Below, one piece after another: positions 23,453-36,121 of a stretch of DNA of 64,000 bases; the stretch's first letter is position 1, and every line of letters starts with the position of its first letter. Origin of the DNA: Schizophyllum amplum (taxonomy: Eukaryota > Basidiomycota > Agaricomycetes > Agaricales > Schizophyllaceae); contig VDMD01000107.1 in the NCBI GenBank assembly GCA_007026445.1, positions 1-64,000 on the forward strand. Reading direction: 5' to 3'. The notes below the pieces were generated by a model. It did no database searches. It was given only the letters and a program-made list of their open reading frames with translations, and had not been told where the DNA came from. Made by a program: the position numbers and the translations under genes.

Positions 23453-24435
23453 GGGGGGCAAAGCACAAGTGAGCAAACGACGACAACGTGAGCAAACGAC
23501 GACAACGTTCAGGATATAGCTGCCATGGTATGCCACCAAAGGGGTTGGTCATAGCACATGAACCGTTCAAAACCCTCCCTCAAGGGGTGCTGTGCCAGAG
23601 TAAATGAAGTCAAATTTTGTATAGCGCATAGCGTAGCAATGAAGCTGTGATAAGAGGAAGCAAAAGATATGCGGCGCAAGCAACGGAGTGCAGATGCTGG
23701 CGGAGGATAAGAAGCCGCACGCAAACCGTGACCGAATCAGTGACCGGTGCGGACGAGCTGATCACTTGTCACCTCTCACGAAGATCCTCATTCCCGCGCG
23801 CAAGGACTGGCCGAGCAACCACCCGCACAAGGTGGCAGGCGACTCACGCGTGCAGCGCGCCATACAGCGTACAGGAGCCCGGGCACCATGAGCAGGTGCG
23901 TGTATAAAACAGTGCAGACATCGCTCGATCTGACCTGAACCCAGCCGCGCCACGAACCCCTCCAACCTGCGTCCTCCCTCCCGACCCTCCCGTCCCTTCC
24001 ATCCTCCGCCCCTGTCAACTTGCAGTCTACTCAATCCCCTCAGGCGCTTCCCTCGTCGTATCAGAACTCGGCTGCACCTGTCTGGGGATTTGCCTTCGCC
24101 TCGCCGGGCCATCGTTTTCGGCGTCAAGCTATGGGCATGCCAGCCCTGCCTTACAGTACATCCACCCCCAAATGGCGCGTAACGGCGGTGACTGCCCCTC
24201 GAACGGCGCTATTGTCTGATGCCAGGTATGTGTCGTACCTCTGAGAGGTTGGTTATGCATCTACGATCACACGCGGAATGCTTATTAGGCGAAGTCTTTT
24301 CCATCTAAGCGCGATACAAATATCTACTGATATCAATGCACAGCTTGTCCCCTACAACGCTAAATCTTGTACGACCACCATAACCCCATAGTCATCGCCA
24401 CCGGGTCGTCTTCGACGTTGGGCTAAACGCTTCGC
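23453..24435. other. Intergenic, possible plus-strand promoter
   Basis: A GAGCAAACGACGACAACGT phrase is tandemly duplicated at about 23471-23507 just upstream of the minus-strand gene start. A TATA-like TGTATAAAAC at 23901-23910 is followed by a C/T-rich leader, resembling a strong fungal promoter for plus-strand transcription. The open frame after it (about 24020-24244) has no early ATG, so no gene is called. Confidence 0.4.
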
Positions 24436-24822
24436 ATGAATACCACTACCAGCTACTCGCGTCATCGATTACTGCCTTCCACGTCGAGCGCGTCTAGCGT
24501 CTCCCTTCTCAGCGTAGCGCGTCACTCGAGGCAATGTACATCCAGAGTTGACTCAGTGTTCTGGGCAGCGGCTGCCGCCGCCTACTCGCAACCTGAACAC
24601 GCTGCTCCGGCGACTTCAGCAAGGCTCGATGGCGCTTTCGACGAGCTGGACTCAAGGCAGTGTCAACCTTCTTTGACGTATCTTCACATTGACACCTCCT
24701 CGACAGGGACTTACGCCGACGAGATCGACAACGATGTCGCGAACGCGTCGACGCATGATCAGGAACTGGCATTGAGGTGGGCGTCTGAGACTCATCATCT
24801 AATTCGCGTCCGTGTATATTGA
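24436..24822 (+). CDS. Hypothetical ORF, 128 aa
   Basis: ATG at 24436, 128 codons. The N-terminus is Ser/Thr-rich, then an Ala run (WAAAAAAAYSQPEH) and an acidic C-terminal half (YADEIDNDVANASTHDQELALRW). It lies about 530 bases downstream of a TATA-like box at 23901. No domain, no intron evidence and no neighbour link; it may be chance. Confidence 0.25.
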   Translation: MNTTTSYSRHRLLPSTSSASSVSLLSVARHSRQCTSRVDSVFWAAAAAAYSQPEHAAPATSARLDGAFDELDSRQCQPSLTYLHIDTSSTGTYADEIDNDVANASTHDQELALRWASETHHLIRVRVY

Positions 24823-26330
24823 CGGCCCTCCGGACCTCAAGATGCACAATCGATCCAAAATTGCGCGGGACGATGCGGGCGTTCGCGAGAATCTTGGCGA
24901 CCCCTATCGGATGCTGGCTGGGTCTCACTAGGGTGCAGCGCCGCCGAGATGTGCACGTCGTGCGTCGAGTTGAAAACACGCGCTCGTACTGACTTGGTGT
25001 GTGTCGCATTAATTGCTGATGATCATGTACTAGACGCTAACACTTTCGTGGGGTGCGCCGCCACCTACGACTTCAAGATGGGATGTTGCGACGTCGAGCG
25101 AGGGCGTCGTCAAGCAGGAGTGGACTCAGATGACGAGAGGCGTCGACGTCCATCAGTAGAGTGCATTGCAGCAAAGCGGCAACTGAAGGCGGCGCCATCT
25201 GCGTGAGGGAGTTTGAGGTACGTGCTCACTGTTTGAGTTACAGCGGATCGCCTTTGAGCTGAGAGTCTTTCCCGCACGACTGACCTCGCCTGCATCGTGT
25301 GTCAGCCTTGACATGCACCGAAGACATGTAGTCCCTGCTATCGACAACTACGGACGGCCGTGCTGCAGGCGATACACCTACCGTTGACTCACGCGTCAGC
25401 GGACATCCCGACGTGACGTCGACGAGACGTCGAACAACAAGCTGCCGACCTCGCGCATACATCAAGAAGGCGTCCGCAAACTAATCATCGTCGACTCGCG
25501 CGCTTTCGTGGCTGCGCACAGCCTACGTCGGGTGGAGGGCGACTGGGGAGATGATGTACCATGATGGTACAAAGGTGACGACGACACGCCTCGTTCACCG
25601 CGAGGACACAACCGCTAGAGTATAAGTAATAGTAGCCATGTATCTTATAACGTATCAAATCAATTGGTTTCCCTCGAAGTCGACTAGTAGACAAAGGAAA
25701 ACGTCAATATTCAATAGTTACTAAGCAGATGCATTTGTACATGCGAGTGGGCCTAAGGATCTCCATGCGGTCGACTCCCTCGTCCCTCCTCTGTTCTCTT
25801 CTGCCTTCGTTATAGCTCTATTTCGTTCTTGATATATGATAGCTGCTCTCCATTGCCGGCCGCACATTTGCCCTCGCGCGCTTCTGGGAGCTCACTCGCT
25901 CACGCGCTCGCGTCTCCCAGCTCATGTTCGTTCTCTCCGTCTTGCAAGTCAAATCGCTCATTGCTATATATAACAAGTTGTATATACTACTGCTATGTAT
26001 TCCTTGCTGTACGCGTCCATTGCCCTCGCGTGCAGACGTCACATCGCGTCCGCCACCCGCCTTCGCGCCCTGCCCCTCCAGCAGCGCAATCGGCCACTGC
26101 TTCCTTCTGTCTCAAGCTGCAGCTCGAGGCTGTGAACCTGCTCGCGCGCTTCGTGAAGATCTGCCGTCAACACTCATGTATACTGCGAGGTCAGCGTTGA
26201 GTACATGCACAAACATGATCCGCTCACCTTGCCAGACGACACTGTACGCGCAAAGGTTCGGCACGCCGCACACGCTGATGGTGGGCCAGCGCCGCTCGGA
26301 CCGGTGTGGCCTACAAGCGCAGGACTTGGA
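24823..26330. other. Gene-poor interval
   Basis: No frame is convincing. A plus-strand frame from 25924 contains a hydrophobic start but loses protein character after 40 residues. AT-rich patches near 25620-25760 and 25950-26000 (TATATATAAC-like) stand out against the GC-rich surroundings. Confidence 0.4.
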
Positions 26331-27927
26331 TCAGGGCACTGCAGGCGCCGTGATCTCTCCCCAAGTAAGTCCGCCGCTGTGCTTCTCCCCCATCATACCC
26401 CCGGGCTGGTGCTTGTCGCCCATCATGCCACCGTATTTGTGCCTCTCGCGCATCAGCCCTTCGTCAAACCCATTCCTGTCGCCCGCGAATAACCCGAGAA
26501 ACAAGGTCGCCGGAATCAGCGTCGCCGACGTCCGCGACGGGTACGTGAGCGCAGAATTGTCCATTGATAGAGGGTGCCGCGGCAGGGCAAGAGATCCGTC
26601 GCCGTGATGGTTGCCGGCCTTCTTCATCGCAGCGTATCCGCGAGTCGTGCGCGTGCCACTATAGCGACTGACGTGGGCATTACAGAGTAGCATATCCAGC
26701 GCAGCGAACTGCACGGCTGTTCCTGCCGCGTTGCCTGCGCCGCAAGCGCCGCGTACGCGTTCCGGCCTCCCCCAGCATGCATTCGAGATCGCCCCGCATG
26801 CAACTCGTCGTAAAACTCGCGATTGCACCGGTACTACCCGTCCGCGAGTACATATTGTGGGACGAGTGTGCGGGAGCCGGCGAAGAGCGCATCACGCGTG
26901 GTGGCGAGCGCGATGACGATGATCTGTCGTGCGCTCGGCGTCCATGTCGGCCGGTGGCGGATCGGAAGCCTTCGGGCTTGCGGCGGAGGGCGTCATAGCG
27001 GTCGTCGCCGCTGGTTGGGGTAAGGGCTAGACGGTGATGCTGCGGGTGTAGCGAGCGAGGGTTGAGGCATCGCGAATGGTTTTGGGCCAGTGATTGCGGT
27101 TGGGGATGAAGCTTTGAAGGGCGTGGAGGGGCAGATGAGGTTGGTGATCGAACGCGAGGGCTGCAGCAGTCGCGCACGGCCGATGCCTATCTTGCGTGGC
27201 TTGTCGAACGCTTCGGCGAGCTCGTTGACGGTCTTGCGAGTGGCCGACGGGGCGGTCTCAACTTCCTCTGCTTCTTTGGCGAGGTCTGTGCATTTGCAAC
27301 CTTCTGAGGCGTTGCGAGGAACGGTAACGTGCCAGCCGTCGGCAACGACAGAAGGCACGAGACATTTCTACGATCTGGTCAGCGAGCGATGCGGACCACA
27401 GGAGGGGACGCACATGCACGCGTCGACACGCACGACGGCTAGGCAGCATCGAGCTGTGCGGGGGCTACGCCGTGACGTACCGGGGCTTTGAGAAGAACGC
27501 GGCCGAGCAAGGGTATGAGCGAGGCGAGGCATATTCACCACGAATGCGCTGCGCTTCACAACCCCTGCCGCACCGAGTTTTCCATTGCCCCTCGCACAGT
27601 GTACCCTCACCACACAGACCTGATCGCCAGACCATCTCACGAGGGCGAGGTTGCAGAGCGCCCTGCCCACGCCGCCCTTCACCCTGCCACATCTCCCGTA
27701 CGCCCTCTCTTGCGCGGTCCCCTGCACGTGAGCGCATAGTCCCCGAATGTTATATTCTGCTTTGTTAGTGCTGTGCTGGCGGGCTGAGCGTAGGGGCGCA
27801 CCTGCAAAGACGATGCTTCCCGCGCCGCCTCATCCTCCAAATCAGTAGCTGCGCGCTTTTGAATATTTGTGTATGATTTAGGGAGGGAAGAGGAAGGGCA
27901 TTGTACGCGCAAGATGAGAGCTCGCAA
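26331..27927 (-). other. Minus-strand coding-like region, unresolved exons
   Basis: Several separate minus-strand blocks read like protein: SSSLPKSYTNIQKRAATDLE... (about 27900-27810, followed by a GTGCGC donor), an E/A/K-rich block with TRKTVNELAEAFDKPRK (about 27280-27000), and GYAAMKKAGNHHGDGSLALP...LFLGLFAGDRNGFDEG...GGMMGDKHQPGGMMGEKH (about 26640-26370). The last contains a short GGMMG[DE]KH duplication. I could not join them by splicing with consistent phase, so this may be one multi-exon gene or a decayed one. No family is recognised. Confidence 0.35.
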
Positions 27928-28528
27928 CGGAAGCCAGCACCCGCTTATAAGTCCTGGCAGTGTTGGGCGGAAGATGCAGACGTCTCATGACATGATGGAA
28001 AAGAGAGCGCCCAGCGCTGTTGATATCTGGCCGGCAACTGCCGTGAGCCCGGCCTGGCTCTGAATCTTCGCAAGCTTCCAGGGCCAATTTCGCTGGTCAG
28101 AAATTAGAGTGCATTAGACCGTATCCTGACCGTATCTAAGAACAAGTCTACCAAATCTTCAAGAGGGAAGCGCGGCGAGCGACAATGGGGGACTGCAAAG
28201 GGCCCAGAAGTTCGATATTCCCGACGTCGATACCACTAGGCTTTGTGTGTGGTCTCGCAGCCTATCTTGGATATCTTGGACATGGCCGGAAACTGTCGTA
28301 GTAGCGCGCGCAGACAGTAGCATATTACTATACAAAGTTGCAGGGCGGCTCCATTCTTGTTCATATTTTCCCGTCGAAGAACGAAGCCGAAAGACGACTT
28401 ACGAAACGTCCAACTCTCTACCTTCATATTGAAGAGGGTACGCGCCTTAGGTACGCATCGCACTGTACACGAGGTAGCATTATATACTCACGCGCCTTCC
28501 GTGAACGCGATTCAGGTAGTCTATGGAA

Positions 28529-29050
28529 CTAGCGCGCGCGGTTCATCCGGTCTTGGGAAGAAGGGCGAACCCAACAAGGAAGACCTTTATCGTCAAGGTA
28601 CAGGCAAAAGACCTCCTTGTGACGTCCGAACTTCCGGCGTTCACCTTCAGCAATGCTAATCCACCCCGACTCCTCCCAAATCCATATCTGCGGAAATCCT
28701 CCGTGAACATTGTGAACGTAGATTATGATATGGCCGGCCTTCGGAGGTTGATCGTACGGCTGCGGCGCTACTAGAGGCCCATTTCCTTCGGACTTGTAGA
28801 CAATGAGTCGGTAGTTCAGCTTGTTGAGTTTGCGTTGTCGTACGGGGCACCCATAATTGATGTGCGGGCTGCTGCTCCTAGCGTCCCGGCGGATAGGCAG
28901 ACGTGTATCTTCGTCGGAAGAAGAGGCGCCATCGGACGAAGAAGAGGCGCACGAAGAAGAGGCGCCATCAGTCGAATTTATCGGTAATTGAGATGCATCG
29001 CGAGCAAGCGTCTTTGATGTATTACTGGCAAGGCTAGTGACGTCTCGCAT
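28529..29050 (-). CDS. Hypothetical protein, 173 aa
   Basis: From ATG 29050 the frame runs 173 codons. Residues 15-50 are a Ser/Asp-rich low-complexity linker (SSSDGASSSDED); residues 60-160 have a folded-domain look with many aromatic residues (NKLNYRLIVYKSEGNGPLV, GHIIIYVHNVHGGFPQIWIW, KEVFCLYLDDKGLPCW). The frame also continues upstream without ATG. A further 3' exon may exist past 28529, where the tail becomes Arg-rich. I do not recognise the family. The aromatic C-terminal part is the reason for calling it coding. Confidence 0.5.
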   Translation of the reverse strand: MRDVTSLASNTSKTLARDASQLPINSTDGASSSCASSSSDGASSSDEDTRLPIRRDARSSSPHINYGCPVRQRKLNKLNYRLIVYKSEGNGPLVAPQPYDQPPKAGHIIIYVHNVHGGFPQIWIWEESGWISIAEGERRKFGRHKEVFCLYLDDKGLPCWVRPSSQDRMNRAR

Positions 29051-30656
29051 CAGCACTGCGCATCCTCCACACAAGGATATGGAAGGGTGCTGAAAACTTA
29101 CCTGTCATCGGCCGACATGGAGCCCGTCTCGATACGGTCGCGAGCACTGGCACTGCAAAAGGGGTTAGATACACGCCTAGTCGAATGCCCTTTGGGTGGG
29201 ACTACATGCGAGAAGCAATGTGACTCACATCTCTTGCCCACAGCCTAATACGGGAAACGAGGGCAGGACGCTAGTGGTGCTGTAGGACAGTCTGGGCGGT
29301 AGCCTCGTTGGCTGTAATAGCGACTTCCAGGGAGTGTATGTGGCCTTGAGTGAACTATGCATGTTGCGATGTGAGCGGAGAGCATACGCGCACAAGTGTA
29401 ACGACGAACCTTTTATGTACGCCTCGGAGCGACAGGGCCTTCTTGCGCGAGCCCCGTCGGACCATCCATCTTACTTTCCAAGACCAGCTATCCTCCATGT
29501 GCATGAGCCGGGGCTCAAGAGTCAAAAGACAGAGCTCAGGTCCTCAAAAAGATGGTCAGTGTCATTGGGTGTCATTTCTTTGTCACGACCGTCACATACT
29601 GCAGCACGATCAGCATGAAGTGCCAGGCTCAGGCATTCATCCCTAGGTCCAGAGACAGACGCCTATTTTATAAGCACATCCTCATTCGTGACCGTAGATG
29701 TATATGCGAGGTGAGAGGAGGAGAAGGAGTTGAGACGGTACGATAATGAGGCGAGTACGTGATCGCGGCGAGGCGGACCGGGCTCGGCTCAACGAGATGG
29801 GAAAGGGCCGCCCGGTCACCGGTCACCGGTCACCCGTTGACCAATGCACACCCTAGAACTTGAAGCTTGAAAGTTCACAGTACTTAAGCTTGGTCCTTGC
29901 CTACTGGAGGACCATCTTCATAGACAGGAGGACTCGAGGTAGGTAATCAACTAGTCAATACGCGTCCGGGAGAGTCACTGTAGATAAGTCACTGCACAGT
30001 GCAAGTCAAGTAAAGTCCAGTCTTTTGCAAACTAGAAAGCTCCGGCTACGCCGGTTCTCAACCTTGCCTTGCAGACTGTGTGCTGGTGAGTTCGGAATCC
30101 CAGTCACAACCACCGGCCTTTTCGCGTGGTGCGTGGAGGGGCTTGATCCGAGCCTCGGCGGGAGGCGAGTCGATTCAGACGTCCCTCAATCGAGCCTCCA
30201 AGTGGTTGGTGGTGTTGTCCTCGCTTGACTGTTGTTGTTCAATAATGCTGCTTTGACCGCTGCGTTCCTGGTGACAGTTTTGATGGCTTCAATATGGGTG
30301 TCGAGGGGGATCTTGTGGGTCCATAGTTGGCATAGCACGTGACGGGGGCGTCGAGCGAACCGTCACCTCCACCGCACGCTCTCGAAGTAAGTGAAGTAGC
30401 CTGGTAGAAGTAAGACTCTCTTTACAAAACCGTGAACTCTGTAAGTAACGTGGTTCACGAATCGTTGATGGCCATCGTTCGAGAGGCAGTGTAGGGGTAG
30501 CCTAGTGCGGCATCGGAGAAGCCGGCAACCGCAGTGAGATCAGGCGCGCAAAGAAGCCCAGTTGCAGACGTTGCGAACGGCTGCCCAAGGTTGGGGCAAT
30601 GGTAGCATTGGTACGGGCTGCTCATAGCGATTGTCCCGGAGGAGATAGCGGGAGAG
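29051..30656. other. Gene-free interval with small repeats
   Basis: No credible frame over about 65 codons. A CGGTCAC unit is tandem three to four times at about 29814-29834, and the string AAGTCACTG...GTCAAGT repeats weakly at 29970-30010. The rest appears to be unique, undecoded DNA. Confidence 0.45.
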
Positions 30657-31130
30657 ATGGCTGACCCGCCTTGGCCCTCAAAGGCCGCCGAAGAAGAAGG
30701 AGAAAACTCCCGCCTCAGCTTGAAGGAGTCAACTCCCGCCCACTCGAAGGAGGAGTCAACCTATCCTAGGAGTCCACCACCCTGCCCCTCGTTGAAGGCT
30801 GAAGGCGGAGTCAACACCAGCCCTAGTTATCATCGACCGCTCCTGCCTGCCTCGAGCCTCCTTTGGAGGAGTCGAGCAATGCCCGCTTCAGCTCGAAGGA
30901 GTCACCGACGACACCCTGCCTCCGGCACGATGTCGACAACCCGCCCCGCCTCTCTGAAAGCAGTCGACAACCCGCTCCGCCTCTCGAAGCAATCGACTCA
31001 CCTCCTTAACTCGAAGGAGTCGAACGACCAGCCATTCTCGAAGGAGTCCATCCCCCCCCCCCTAGTCGTCGTCAACTCCGACCCCTCGTCGAAGAAGGAG
31101 TCGACCCCGGCCCCGACTCAGGATCTTTAA
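30657..31130 (+). CDS. Repeat-encoded ORF, 157 aa (doubtful)
   Basis: ATG at 30657 opens a Ser/Pro/Glu-rich frame (repeated KEST, KESN, KEEST) that exists because the DNA is a diverged repeat of CTCGAAGGAGTCAA. Such composition can be real (disordered protein) but there is no non-repetitive domain to anchor it. The frame closes at 31130 as the DNA changes to ACGCAGAC repeats. Confidence 0.25.
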   Translation: MADPPWPSKAAEEEGENSRLSLKESTPAHSKEESTYPRSPPPCPSLKAEGGVNTSPSYHRPLLPASSLLWRSRAMPASARRSHRRHPASGTMSTTRPASLKAVDNPLRLSKQSTHLLNSKESNDQPFSKESIPPPLVVVNSDPSSKKESTPAPTQDL

Positions 31131-31265
31131 GTAGTCGACAACCGAGCACGCAGACGCAGACGGAGGCGGAGGCGTCAATCACGCAGACGGAGGCGATGCC
31201 GGGGACGCAGACGGACGTGATGTCGAGCACGCAGACGCAAACCACGTCGAGCCCGCAGACTGGAG
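30716..31265. repeat. Degenerate TCGAAGGAGTC and ACGCAGAC repeats
   Basis: CTCGAAGGAGTC or close variants recur about ten times from 30716 to 31110 with irregular spacing. Within this, a 31-base unit starting GTCGACAACCCGC is duplicated at 30932 and 30963. From about 31146 to 31265, ACGCAGACGGAGGCG and ACGCAGACG-type units follow. The two families abut without a spacer. Confidence 0.75.
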
Positions 31266-31701
31266 TGACCCCGAGCACACAAAAGGCGCACGATGTATAT
31301 AGGTTCGTGTCGGTTTTGACAATGAGCGTGAGCTGCTCAACGCACGGAACCAAAAGACGTCTCTACAACCTGAGCGATGCCTTTGTCAAATAAAATGTTG
31401 TAGCAGAGTCGGGGACTTACATAGCACAATTTCATAGCAGGCCTTGAAGACTTCCATCGCGATCTCGCAAGCAAGTGCGTCGGCCTGACCTTTCGAAGCC
31501 AAGGATGCTAGGTAACTTCGTGCGCGTAGCGGGCAACGGACCCCATCACGGAGTTCTTTCTATCGCACGTAGGCTACAGGAGTAAGGAAGATACAAACAA
31601 AGGTAGGAACGGGGAATCTCACTATGTCATGAATCTAACTGTCACATGATCGTGTAAGAAGAAGACATATGCTAGCGTGCACTCACTTGCACCAGACGCT
31701 C
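31131..31701. other. Upstream region of the chromodomain gene
   Basis: After the ACGCAGAC repeats (to about 31265) the DNA is unique. A short plus-strand frame (31196-31393) is a shadow of the repeats. No TATA box is obvious before the ATG at 31702. Confidence 0.4.
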
Positions 31702-34526
31702 ATGGCTGCAAAACCCAACACCAAAGACGATGCCAAATCGTCCTCTTTGCCTTCTCCCCTGGCTGGTGTTGCTAAGCCAAAGAGCGCCGATCGCTTTCAG
31801 CTGCATAGACCTCTGGATGTGCGGCCGTACTTGTTCATGGAGAAAAGTCGTACAGATGCGGCAACCAGAAAGGCTCTGCAGCGCCCTAAAGACGGACCGC
31901 CTCCTGAAGCAGAAGTTATTGACTTGGTATCAGACGAAGAAGAACAAATTGGCACGCTGAAAACAGAGGTAAGCCGCCCGATAGAAAGCGTACTTTGGAT
32001 CACACCTGAATTGCTTCACTAGGCGAGCCCCTCGGAGTCTATGAAAACGCTCCGGGTGAATGCAGGTCGAGGGAAAGCTAAGGCAGACACAGTGGACGTT
32101 GATAGCCAGGCAAAAAAGTGATCGAAAGCAAAGAGATGAAGGTGGTCACGGTCGATCTATGTTGATTGCTGGCACTAAGCACACACAGATTTCCTCGCTG
32201 CACGATAGTGGAAAGTCTTCGACGTGGCGAGTGGACGGGCGAGGGCCGCGCTGTTTGAGATCGGAGTGGAACGTTTTTGTATCTAAACCGTAGCGCGTAT
32301 CGTCACAGCGAAGTCGTCTGAGCAGCGTCTGAGTCGAATGAGTACAGGTGGCTCGAATGAGGCGAGGTCCGCCCGGCGTGATGAGTAGCCGTCGGCACAC
32401 GGCCCGTGTGACTGATCGAAAAAATCAATCATCACATGTGACGTATTTTGGTTCCGTGTTCACTCTCGGCGCTTGTAAACTTCGTGTTATACGAGCAGCG
32501 AACAAGACTTCAATATGGATCCGACTACAAAGCTTCCTCAGAATTCGGTTGACGGCGCTGTCTGCGCGTGTCCTTCTCCGGCGCAAGCAGAGTTGGCTGT
32601 CGCGTGAGTGCTGTTTTGCGGACCAGCTTCGCATCCACGCGGGCGCTGAACTACGGTCCAGAAGCCAGGCTCTGGTAGCCGGCCAAGAAGTAGCCCTCTC
32701 ACCTTCGACTCTCACGTCTCAAGAAGAGCCAACCTTTGTCCCGGCAGCGGAGTGAGCATAAACCCGTTGTCGTGATCTTTGCTCACATATGTTGTAGCGC
32801 TGCTGGTGCTTGCATTCCTCTGCCGGCGCAGCGCAACAATGGACTTTACACGTACGTTGATCCAGTCACGTCGATTTCCGCCTCACTGATGAGTCCAGGG
32901 ACCCGAGCTCTACTTCCGCCATCGACAAAAAACTGATGGTCGACACTGCCATTGGTGAAGATTCGTCGACATCCGACGCTGAAGCGAAGGGGAATTTACC
33001 GTGCGTTTTAAAACCAACTTTTCTGATTGCTGGCTAGCTAAAATATCGTGATTATAGAAAGGACTTGTCTGAGTCGCCGGCGACTTCATCGCCGCCAAAC
33101 AACTCCTCTGCGGCTAGCGTCGATGTCGATATGGATTCGCCTACATCTATTCCCACCCAATCCAATCATCCGAGCGCAACGTCGATAACTGCCGACAGCG
33201 AAGACAAGCATACCGGTCAACCTGAGGACAGCCTTGCTTCTATACCCTCCGTCTCTTCGAGTTTCTCTCTCTCTCGCGCTCCACAATCATCAGATATTTC
33301 TCCGAAAGAGAGAGTCCGCGGACCGACAACGCTCTCGCTCGAAGAGCACAGTGTGAATGAAAATACCTCGCGACCGCAAAAATGCGACTCGGTCCAGGTA
33401 CCGTCGAATGAAAAGCTCGAGCCTCTCCGCGAGAAAGGAGTGACGGACTTCCAAGAATCAGAGGGAGTAACATCGCCCTCCGCTAACGCTGAGTACGTCT
33501 ATTCGCATCAATCGCCGACCGATGAATCGATTCCATAGGCCGAGCGACATTATCGACTCGAAAGACGAGTTTTGTGGTGAAAACCCGGCAGTTGACATCG
33601 TCCCTGGTTCCCAACCTTCGTAAGCGTCACTTGATTGCCACAAGAACCCTGTTTTTACAACTAATCCCCTTCAGTCGTCGTCTTCGGTCGATCTCGCCGT
33701 TGACTGAGTCTGATGACTCGAGTGAGAATAACGAACGGATACAGCGTGAGCTCTCGATAATAAATGTCATCATTTGTGCTAATGTTCTCAATCAGTCGCT
33801 GCTCCTCAGATCGCCGCTGAGAAGCCCAAGGTAGCGAGGGGCCGACCGAAGAAATCCAAAAGCGGCCAAGGAAAACCTACTGTCACAACGACTTCTACGG
33901 GTGCTAAGCGTAAGCGCGCGTCTACCCCCACTCAGAAAAATGTAGCTCTGCCCACCACCACTCGTCGACAGTCGGAACGTCTTTCTGCCATAAAGGGTGG
34001 TTCTGGCAAGACTGGTTCCTCTAAACGGGCTCGCGTGGAGGAACCGTCTCTCGAGGCTGAGATTTCGGACGACGACGTGAGCATGGCCGATGCGACGAAG
34101 CAGTCCAGCAACAAGAAAGGAAATGCGGCACAAAGCGTGGACACATCCGACGATGGGGAGTTTTTCGTCGAGCGCATTGTGGGGCAAAGGGGCGAAGGGC
34201 AGACTACCGAGTTCCTCGTTCAGTGGAAGGACACCTGGGTTCCCGCCAAGGACGTTCGACACTCGACGGTCCTCGCCGATTGGGATCTGACACGCGTCGG
34301 AGGGGCTCGACATGTCAGTGGTGATACACTCACCGTCGGGCGCTACGTTATACTCAGACTTGTTGGCCAAGACGGATACGGCGACAACGCGAAATATCGA
34401 GCTCAGTGGGAGGAGTCTTGGGAGGCGTACGAGCTAGTGGAGCCTCTCGAAGCGTACGAGAACTGGCGGAGCTTGCGAGCCCCTGTTCGTGAGGCTGACT
34501 CTGAGGTGGAAAGCGTTGAGATTTAA
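31702..34526 (+). CDS. Chromodomain / AT-hook nuclear protein
   Basis: A chromatin-binding role is inferred. Exon 1 is 31702-31968 and includes VIDLVSDEEEQ, a SUMO-interaction-like motif; the intron is 31969-32022. Well-supported later exons: to 32751, 32798-32851, 32899-33000, 33058-33492, 33539-33619, 33675-33745, 33796-34526, all in phase. Exon boundaries between 32023 and about 32650 are not settled (one exon probably carries MDPTTKLPQNSVDGAVCACP before a GTGAGT donor near 32607). The last exon encodes GRPKKSKSGQGKP (AT-hook-like, near 33840-33880) and then a chromodomain at about 34150-34260 (FFVERIVGQRGEG...EFLVQWKD). A second, similar WKD/WEE-type segment (KYRAQWEESWEAYELVEP) follows, possibly a chromo-shadow-like fold. 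Much of the middle is Ser/Thr-rich and disordered. No methyltransferase or helicase domain is present, unlike larger chromodomain enzymes. Confidence 0.8.
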
Positions 34527-36121
34527 GTAAGCAGGCATGGACATTGCAGGGACCTGGCATTCGGTAGCGGACCATCCATATTATCTGACCCAATTTTGTA
34601 CACTTTCTTGACATCTGCTGAATGTGATGCTGGTGTGCCTAGTTGACTGACCTCTCGCGCAACGCGACTCTCGACGCCGAGGGACGAGCAGCTCGCTTCG
34701 ACCTGACATACGGTCGGGCTCGGTCGGCGTTGGAATTCTTCGTCGAATGAGCGGGCTGCAGAGATATGCTTACATTTACGTTTGAGTAAAGAAGGTGGCA
34801 TACGGAAGGAGTGGAGTCGACTTTGATGCCGGAAGTTGTCAATAAGCGCCTGCAAAATCAATGATCCAACCGTTGGAAAATGTTTCCACGCACGCAACGA
34901 AGACATGATGACACTCCAAAGGGTCCTGCGCACTTCGGAAAGGAGATGGTAAATAGCAACGGCGATCCAGGCGACGCAAACCATGTCTCAGCTGCGGTTT
35001 CTCGTGAATCCCTCACAAACGCGTGCTAACCTGACCCGGCGATAGCGTTCGTCGAGGTCGTAGGCCTCACCAGATCTCCTTTCTCCAAGATCGACCCTAA
35101 AATCGAGCCGAAGAAGGAGGTTTATCGCAGGATAGTACGTAGATGGCTGTGGACTTGCTTAGGAAATGTTTTCCATCGTTGCGTGATGTATTCCACGTAC
35201 CGGCATAGACACCACACATCATCTGAAGGTATATCTGATGCAGAAAGACCGTACCAGAAGGGCCAAGGAGTCGCGGGTCTGGCAAAGTGAGTGAGATGAG
35301 TGCCAACTCTGGCGCCCCGAGCATGTACGAGCCCTAGTCGCACAGCGGCCATGATCCATCAGAGCGAGCATGCGCGCTGCAGACTTGTGGAAGAGGCAGA
35401 GAGGGTAACGACCGGCGACGATTGACGAGACGGAAGACCCGTTGAACGACAGATATCCGTGCGTCTGGATGGGTGGCTTTTGAGAACTGCTGACTGCAGT
35501 ATGGCTTTCCACGCACCCAGTCCGCCATGGAAATATTTCTCTCATTGTTCATCAAAGAATCAGGATGGAAGCTGAGCTCTTGACAAGTTTTAGATGCGAG
35601 GATATCGTGGTGGTGTTTTCCAGCGACTGACCGGATTTTCTGCGTTGTGCGCGCAGTTCGAGTCTTCGTCGACTCGTGCATATGGTCTGGACTAACCTGA
35701 TATCGGTATGACCTGAAGACTCGCCTGGAGCAGGAAATGTGAAGAGAGGAAAACATTTCCGGGGCCGCGACCAGGGTGCGTGCCACGGAGATGGTTAGGA
35801 AATAGAGCCACACCCTTGCTACAGGAACAGAAGTCAGGGAAAAGTTTTCCCCCAGCGCAGGATTCATCAGAAGCTGTGAGGAGTGCCCGAGAGTCCAAGG
35901 AACGATCTTGAGATGCAGTCGTCGACGGTGGTTTAGGACTTTCCGGCCCGCGTGACGCACTTGTCGAACAATCGGTATCTCGGCCCGTCACGCGTGACCT
36001 CCTGACCTTTCCTTCTCCGACTACACGGCTCGAGCTCATTGAGCGCATCCGCATCAGCCCCTCCGCGCATTTCATCAAGATGACTATTCGAAACACTTGG
36101 ACTCTCGAGAGTCGGGTCCAC
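34527..36121 (-). other. Minus-strand coding-like region, unresolved
   Basis: Several blocks look coding on the minus strand: an acidic start MDPTLESPSVSNSHLDEMRG (from 36121), a mixed block with HSSQLLMNPALGENFSL and VWLYFLTISVARTLVAAP (about 35890-35720), and later tryptophan-rich pieces (WPFWYGLSASDIPSDDVWC, about 35275-35210; MVCVAWIAVAIYHLLSE from 34984). Donor/acceptor pairs exist but phases conflict, so the exon chain is not given. Hydrophobic segments suggest a membrane protein. It could be a decayed gene. It is tail-to-tail with the chromodomain gene. Confidence 0.35.
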